From CALAGJ01 sp964293305 (GTDB taxonomy: Bacteria > Bacteroidota > Bacteroidia > Chitinophagales > Chitinophagaceae), in contig CAXYYO010000032.1 of the NCBI GenBank assembly GCA_964293305.1, forward strand, positions 1 to 38,396: a DNA stretch of 38,396 nt, written 5' to 3'. The position numbers and the translations under genes were made by a program. The notes under the pieces are model-generated. The model saw only the letters and a program-made list of their open reading frames with translations, was not told the origin of the DNA and searched no databases. Below are positions 34,202 through 38,396 of the stretch, in pieces; within the stretch, counting starts at the first letter, position 1, and the number at the start of each line of letters is the position of its first letter.

Positions 34202-36238
34202 TTATTTTCTAACCATTGTAAGAATGGTAGCCACACCTACATGCTCATCTGTATCATCAAAAATTTCTACGTACCATTTAACTATGCCACGAGGAATATC
34301 TGTAGGCTCTTTTTGCTCTTGTTCAATCTTTTCTTTGCAAGTAAACCTGATATACATATTCATACCAGGATACACCGGTTTTGTAAATCTAAGCTCATCA
34401 ATGCCATAGTTTAAAAGTACCGGACCCAAACTACTTCCATCCACAAATAAACCTGCGGCTGCACTGAGTACAAAATATCCATGTGCCACTTGCTGTTCAA
34501 ACATGGTATCTGTAAAATCAGTATCCATTTTATGTGCATAAAAATGATCTCCACTGAGGTCGGCAAATCGATTAATATCTTCTGAGGTAATAAGTCTTTT
34601 TGGCGTGATGAGTTGATCTCCTATGCTAAGTGTATCAAAATCTTTTCTGAAAGGATGAATGCCATCATTGTGTCCGGCAGCAAAAGGCATATAATGATTG
34701 GTAATAGCAGTAAGCATATCCGGGCTACCCTGCACCGCCACTCTTTGCATATAATGTTTCACTCCTCTTAGTCCACCCATCTCTTCTCCACCACCTGCAC
34801 GACCCGGGCCTCCATGTACTAGCAAGGGTAATGGAGAGCCATGTCCGGTACTTTCCTTGGCACAGGCTTCATTGAGCACAAGTATTCGACCATGCCATGG
34901 TGCTGCACCTAGCACGTATTCTTTTGCTATGCTAGTATCGTTTGTAACAATAGATGTACACAAACTGCCTTTACCCATTTTGCTAAGCGCTAATGCTTCA
35001 TCAAGCGTATGATAGGGCATAATCGTACTTACTGGGCCAAATGCCTCTACCTGATGGGATGCCGTATTTTTAAATGGATCTTCATTGCGCAGCAAAACAG
35101 GGCTCATAAATGCTCCAGCAGTAGTGGCATCAATCAACTCTACACTATCTAATGAACCATAAACTAACTGGGATGCAGCTAATAGTTTCTGTACTTGTGT
35201 TTTTACATCTGTAAGCTGCTCATGACCTGCTAAACTACCCATACGTACCTTTTCATGCAGCGGATTGCCAATAGTAGTTTGTGTCAGAGCTTTTATCAAT
35301 GATGACTCTACGGCTTCTAATTTTTCTTGAGGCACAATAATCCTTCTAACAGCTGTACATTTTTGTCCTGCTTTTACGGTTATTTCTTTGCGCACTTCTT
35401 TTATAAAAATATCCCAATTGCTACTACCCGGTTCTACATCTGAGCCAAGTACCAAACAGTTTAGCGAGTCGGCTTCCATAGTAAACGCTACATTTTCTGA
35501 AAGTATAACGGGATGGGATCTGAGCTTGAGACCAGTAGAGGCAGATCCTGTGAAAGTAACCACATCTTGGCAATTGAGCTGACTCAACAAATCTCCGGCA
35601 CTACCACAAAGCAATTGTACTGCTCCTGCTGGTAATATGCCAGATGCTACTATTTCTTCTACTACAGCATGGGTAAGGTAGGAGGTAACAGTGGCAGGTT
35701 TTACAATAGCAGGCATTCCGGCTAACAGGTTAACTGCAATTTTTTCCAGCATTCCCCATACGGGGAAATTGTATGCGTTTATATGCACAGCCACTCCTTC
35801 CTTTGGCACAAGTATATGCTGTGCCATAAATGTATTTTGCTTTGAGAGATTGTGTACCTCACCATCTAAAGCAAATGGCTCGTTTGGAAATTTGCGACGC
35901 AGAGATGCATTAGCAAATAAATTTCCTATACCACCTTCTATATCTATCCAACTATCTACTTTGGTGGCTCCTGTTTGATAACTTATAGCATAGAATTTTT
36001 CTAAATGTTGGCGTAAGTGAATTGCCAATGCTCGCAGCATACGGCCACGCTCATAAAAACTCATACGACGAAGGGCTGGATTGCCCACCGTTCTGGCATA
36101 TTGCACAGCTCCTGCCATGTCAATGCCTGTAGTAGTGGCTGTAGCAATAGGTACTCCTGTAACGGCATTGTATAAAATGGTGCCATCTCCTTGTCCTGGT
36201 ATCCAGGCTCCTGAAATATAATTATCTAATTGTTGCAT
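34202..36238 (-). CDS. paaZ: Bifunctional oxepin-CoA hydrolase / semialdehyde dehydrogenase PaaZ
   Basis: PaaZ opens oxepin-CoA and oxidises the resulting semialdehyde to 3-oxo-5,6-dehydrosuberyl-CoA. The 678-residue length matches the fusion. Residues about 1-520 form an aldehyde dehydrogenase with FPVWGMLEKIAVNLLAGMP, the NAD-site FTGSASTGLKL, the general-base Glu in TMEADSLN (about 255) and the catalytic Cys in GQKCTAVRRI (about 293). Residues about 530-678 are the MaoC-like hot-dog hydratase with FADLSGDHFYAHKMD (Asp and His of the active site) and VAHGYFVLSAAAGLF. It is followed at 23 bp by the crotonase gene. A promoter-like box with the paaA-type palindrome lies just upstream. Confidence 0.96.
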   Translation of the reverse strand: MQQLDNYISGAWIPGQGDGTILYNAVTGVPIATATTTGIDMAGAVQYARTVGNPALRRMSFYERGRMLRALAIHLRQHLEKFYAISYQTGATKVDSWIDIEGGIGNLFANASLRRKFPNEPFALDGEVHNLSKQNTFMAQHILVPKEGVAVHINAYNFPVWGMLEKIAVNLLAGMPAIVKPATVTSYLTHAVVEEIVASGILPAGAVQLLCGSAGDLLSQLNCQDVVTFTGSASTGLKLRSHPVILSENVAFTMEADSLNCLVLGSDVEPGSSNWDIFIKEVRKEITVKAGQKCTAVRRIIVPQEKLEAVESSLIKALTQTTIGNPLHEKVRMGSLAGHEQLTDVKTQVQKLLAASQLVYGSLDSVELIDATTAGAFMSPVLLRNEDPFKNTASHQVEAFGPVSTIMPYHTLDEALALSKMGKGSLCTSIVTNDTSIAKEYVLGAAPWHGRILVLNEACAKESTGHGSPLPLLVHGGPGRAGGGEEMGGLRGVKHYMQRVAVQGSPDMLTAITNHYMPFAAGHNDGIHPFRKDFDTLSIGDQLITPKRLITSEDINRFADLSGDHFYAHKMDTDFTDTMFEQQVAHGYFVLSAAAGLFVDGSSLGPVLLNYGIDELRFTKPVYPGMNMYIRFTCKEKIEQEQKEPTDIPRGIVKWYVEIFDDTDEHVGVATILTMVRK

Positions 36239-36256
36239 GAAATGTGTCTATGCCGC

Positions 36257-36275
36257 AAAACTAATATCTGTTAGC
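36257..36275 (-). promoter_or_regulatory. paaZ -7 box with paaA-like palindromic site
   Basis: On the minus strand TAGTTTTG (36264-36257) fits the -7 consensus, 18 bases upstream of the paaZ ATG. CTAATATCTGTTAG (36262-36275, plus strand) overlaps it and matches the paaA palindrome CTAACATTTGTTAG at 12 of 14 positions, with AAA before and GC-A after... context also shared (AAA before, C then a base then A after). No good -33 element is visible. The site is likely an operator for the same regulator as at paaA; this is inference. Confidence 0.55.
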
Positions 36276-36375
36276 AATGAATGGGAGAAAATTATTTTGT
36301 AAGCGGGTGAATTATATGGTTGGATATATTTTTTGTAACAAATGCATAGTCATTCTGCGTAGCAGCAAAAAAAAA

Positions 36376-36987
36376 TTATTGTAAAACAGTAGCTATTTGT
36401 GTTGCCAATAGCTCTGCCCAGACAGTATATGCTGCACCAGATGGGTGCAACTGATCTGTCGTTAATAATGAAGCATCCTCTTTTGCCTGTCTAGTGTAGG
36501 GCGTTATGTCTATACAATGGATGCCGTACTCAGCTGCTGCGCTTGCTTTAACCTGATTAAAGCTGTTGATGGCTGTGGCTATGGCTGCTGTATCTCTATC
36601 TTGAGCAAAGGGTGTAACACCCCAATCTGGAATGGATAGTAGGATTACTCTTTGACTATGTCCTCCAACTAAATGCAGTGCTTTTTTTATTAAAAAATGT
36701 AGATCTGTATTGTAGGCTTCTATGGGCAAATTTCGATATTGATTGTTTACACCTATGAGTAAGGTTACAATATCATACTGCTGGGATAAGTTATAGTGTA
36801 AGAGATGATCTGCCAGTTCAAAACTCGTCCATCCTGTTTGGGCAATGATCTCCGGTGCGTGAAAATGAAAATGTTTTTTTCTGAGAAGTTGGAGGGTTTG
36901 ATAAGGGTATGACAAGTGCAAAGGCACACCCTCACCAATGGTATAACTATCGCCCAGCGCCAACCATGAATAATGATGTTTGGTCAT
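36376..36987 (-). CDS. SGNH/GDSL-family hydrolase
   Basis: The 203-residue protein is an SGNH hydrolase: block I is WLALGDSYTIGEG with the nucleophile Ser (about residue 13), block III is IGVNNQYRN, and block V is DQLHPSGAAY with Asp and His (about residue 182). There is no signal peptide, so it is cytoplasmic, probably a lysophospholipase, thioesterase or carbohydrate esterase. It starts one base after the stop of the 3-hydroxyacyl-CoA dehydrogenase and lies 137 bp before paaZ. A role in releasing or recycling acyl-CoA intermediates is possible but not shown by the sequence. Confidence 0.88.
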   Translation of the reverse strand: MTKHHYSWLALGDSYTIGEGVPLHLSYPYQTLQLLRKKHFHFHAPEIIAQTGWTSFELADHLLHYNLSQQYDIVTLLIGVNNQYRNLPIEAYNTDLHFLIKKALHLVGGHSQRVILLSIPDWGVTPFAQDRDTAAIATAINSFNQVKASAAAEYGIHCIDITPYTRQAKEDASLLTTDQLHPSGAAYTVWAELLATQIATVLQ

Positions 36988-36988
36988 A

Positions 36989-37882
36989 TTATTTACTGAA
37001 TGCAGGGCTTACTACCAATTCCTTAGAGCCTGGTGTATGCATGTAAAAACCTTCACCTGACTTTGCACCAAGTTTTCCTGCAGTTACCATATTGACCAAT
37101 AAAGGACAGGGTGCGTATTTTGGATTGCCATATCCCTGATACAATACATTCATAATGCTAAGGCAGGTATCTAATCCAATAAAATCTGCTAACTGTAAAG
37201 GCCCCATAGGATGGGCCATTCCAAGCTTCATAATATTGTCAATGGCTGCCACACCAGCTATGCCTTCATACAAACTATAAATAGCTTCATTGATCATCGG
37301 CATCAATACTTTATTGGCTATAAATCCCGGATAGTCATTGACTACACAAGGTATTTTTTGCAATTGCTCCGATAGGGCTGTTATGGTTTGGGTTACGGCT
37401 GCAGTAGTAGCATATCCATTAATGATTTCTACCAGTTTCATCACCGGTACAGGATTCATAAAATGCATACCAACAACCTGTTGTGGTCTTTGTGTGGCTG
37501 CCGCAATTTTTGTAATGGAAATGGATGATGTATTGGTAGCTAGTATAGCATGGGCAGGTGCCGCTGCATCTATCTGTTTAAATATGGAGAGTTTGAGCTC
37601 TACGTTTTCAGTGGCGGCTTCTACTACCAAATCTGCCTGTTGCACGCCTGTTGCCAAAGATGTTTCTAACTTGATGCGTTCTAAAGTGGCAGCCGCATCA
37701 TCAGCGGTTATAAGGGCTTTCGAAACCTGTCTGTCTAGGTTTTTTGAAATGGTGGCTTTTGCTTTTTCTAACTGTGCCTGACTGATATCTATTAACTGTA
37801 CATCAAAGCCATTTTGAGCAAATACATGTGCTATACCATTACCCATAGTACCTGCACCTATTACTGAAACATTTTTAATCAT
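36989..37882 (-). CDS. 3-hydroxyacyl-CoA dehydrogenase (PaaH/Hbd type)
   Basis: This NAD-dependent dehydrogenase oxidises a 3-hydroxyacyl-CoA; in the phenylacetate pathway PaaH acts on 3-hydroxyadipyl-CoA. From the ATG at 37882 the product has 297 residues, the usual single-domain-pair length. It begins MIKNVSVIGAGTMGNGIAHV (Rossmann GxGxxG), with VVEAATENVELK, the catalytic His-Glu region in GMHFMNPVPVMKLVEI, and the C-terminal NKVLMPMINEAIY and KLGMAHPMGPLQLADFIGLD. The frame stays open 30 codons upstream, but the Rossmann strand fixes this start. Butyryl-type specificity is equally possible; the paa context favours PaaH. TAGTTTTG on the minus strand at 37952-37945 is a possible -7 box, with TTG 17 bases further up. 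Confidence 0.92.
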   Translation of the reverse strand: MIKNVSVIGAGTMGNGIAHVFAQNGFDVQLIDISQAQLEKAKATISKNLDRQVSKALITADDAAATLERIKLETSLATGVQQADLVVEAATENVELKLSIFKQIDAAAPAHAILATNTSSISITKIAAATQRPQQVVGMHFMNPVPVMKLVEIINGYATTAAVTQTITALSEQLQKIPCVVNDYPGFIANKVLMPMINEAIYSLYEGIAGVAAIDNIMKLGMAHPMGPLQLADFIGLDTCLSIMNVLYQGYGNPKYAPCPLLVNMVTAGKLGAKSGEGFYMHTPGSKELVVSPAFSK

Positions 37883-38137
37883 ATAGCAATTTTTTTTGCG
37901 ATGCAAATGTAGGGGTAGGTAAGGCAAGGTGGAGATTGTAACAGCAAAACTATTGTCAAAAAATAGATGCAATATTATTTGTAAAGACTTATGTAAGTTG
38001 AAGGAATCATGTTAGCAGGTACGATGGAGAAATAGGTATTGGAAGTTATAGGCAAAAGAATTTTGAAAAAATGAAGCAAAAGAAAAGGGTTAGTTTGATA
38101 AATTATGGACAAATGAAATTTTTAAAATTTTTTTTTG

Positions 38138-38196
38138 TTGCCCCTGCGGGCAATGATTATGCAATCTTAGATATTGTGGGTGAAATGAAGCAATCT
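38138..38196 (+). repeat. 59-bp dispersed repeat, copy 2
   Basis: This copy aligns without gaps to the reverse complement of 4866-4924 (47 of 59 identical by hand). It opens with TTGCCCCTGCGGGCAATGAT, a near-palindrome, and ends GTGAAATGAAGCAATCT. It is followed at 38197-38230 by TCGTCATTTCGAAGAGGCAC and TACGAAGCATTCT, which look like a second, REP-like unit (compare ATGAAGCAATCT with ACGAAGCATTCT). Confidence 0.8.
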
Positions 38197-38231
38197 TCGT
38201 CATTTCGAAGAGGCACTACGAAGCATTCTAT

Positions 38232-38396
38232 TTCATTAATCAGAAAGATATCGACTCAGAGCGTAAGCAGGTAAAAGTAGAACAAGGCAAAGGTAAAAAA
38301 GACCGATACACTTTGCTATCCATTAAAGCCATAGAAATATGGAGGGAGTATTTTAAGGAATATAGGCCTAAACAATACTTATTTGAAGGACAAAAT
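38232..38396 (+). pseudogene. 5'-truncated tyrosine recombinase, running off the window
   Basis: The frame starting near 38232 reads FINQKDIDSERKQVKVEQGK then GKKDRYTLLSIKAIEIWREY and FKEYRPKQYLFEGQN, the middle of the catalytic domain of Bacteroidetes phage-family integrases (beta-hairpin lysine in GKGKKDRY). The upstream half with the SAM-like domain and the LRVSE arginine is missing: a stop lies in frame at 38181-38183 and the intervening bases belong to the repeats. The His-x-x-Arg and Tyr part would lie beyond the window edge. An assembly joint or frameshift cannot be excluded, but none of the three forward frames upstream shows integrase sequence. Confidence 0.75.

Noticed and set aside
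38071..38274. 67-codon plus-strand frame
   Set aside because: It runs across the 59-bp repeat and into integrase sequence in the wrong frame, with no recognisable protein family.
1..38396. CRISPR arrays, tRNA or rRNA genes
   Set aside because: No regularly spaced identical repeats, no tRNA cloverleaf-like segments and no rRNA signature sequences were noticed in any intergenic region.

Overview
The window is AT-rich, tightly packed DNA of a Bacteroidetes bacterium, most likely in or near Chitinophagaceae. Signs of this are type IX secretion (T9SS) C-terminal sorting tails on three secreted proteins, promoters of the Bacteroidetes form TTTG-N19/20-TAnnTTTG, poor Shine-Dalgarno sites, DUF4331 and YtcJ-like families, and decayed Bacteroidetes-type tyrosine recombinases. 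The species cannot be named from sequence alone.

Layout. 1-7.7 kb: a fungalysin (M36) and a reprolysin-like (M12B) secreted protease, both on the minus strand, separated by 1.2 kb of mobile-element debris (IS1595/ISXO2 transposase remnant, decayed integrase, one copy of a 59-bp repeat). 7.8-9.5 kb: a short paa operon, paaA - small lipoprotein - paaB. 9.5-12.5 kb (minus): pdhA, a membrane-anchored TPR protein, ribH, then a LutA-like Fe-S protein. 12.7-18.4 kb: glycosyltransferase, tgt, small TPR protein, queG, bioA, SRPBCC protein. 18.4-20.5 kb: an ABC-2 permease divergent from a complete RES/Xre toxin-antitoxin pair. 20.5-25.5 kb: sppA, then folK, a deoxynucleoside kinase, an MFS transporter and trmH. 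25.6-30.2 kb: a DUF2059 protein and two tandem DUF4331 proteins. 30.8-33.3 kb: a lipoprotein amidohydrolase flanked by degenerate repeats, and a small outer-membrane barrel. 33.4-37.9 kb (minus): a second phenylacetate/beta-oxidation block with a 3-hydroxyacyl-CoA dehydrogenase, an SGNH hydrolase, paaZ and a crotonase. 38.1 kb to the end: the second copy of the 59-bp repeat and a 5'-truncated integrase running off the window.

How the genes fit. PaaA/PaaB (ring epoxidation), PaaZ (ring opening and semialdehyde oxidation), the crotonase and the dehydrogenase are steps of one phenylacetyl-CoA pathway, placed in two blocks 25 kb apart. A matching inverted repeat lies at the paaA and paaZ promoters (CTAACATTTGTTAG and CTAATATCTGTTAG) and suggests one regulator ties the blocks together. 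paaC, paaD, paaE and paaK are not in the window. Tgt and QueG belong to queuosine tRNA modification, RibH to riboflavin, BioA to biotin and FolK to folate synthesis.

The most novel material is the repeat/recombinase layer: a 59-bp repeat beside two separate decayed integrases in the same relative orientation, a dispersed GCCC-nnn-GGGC core in four non-functional or intergenic places, and degenerate direct repeats flanking the amidohydrolase. No rRNA, tRNA or CRISPR array was seen. All alignments and identities were counted by eye.
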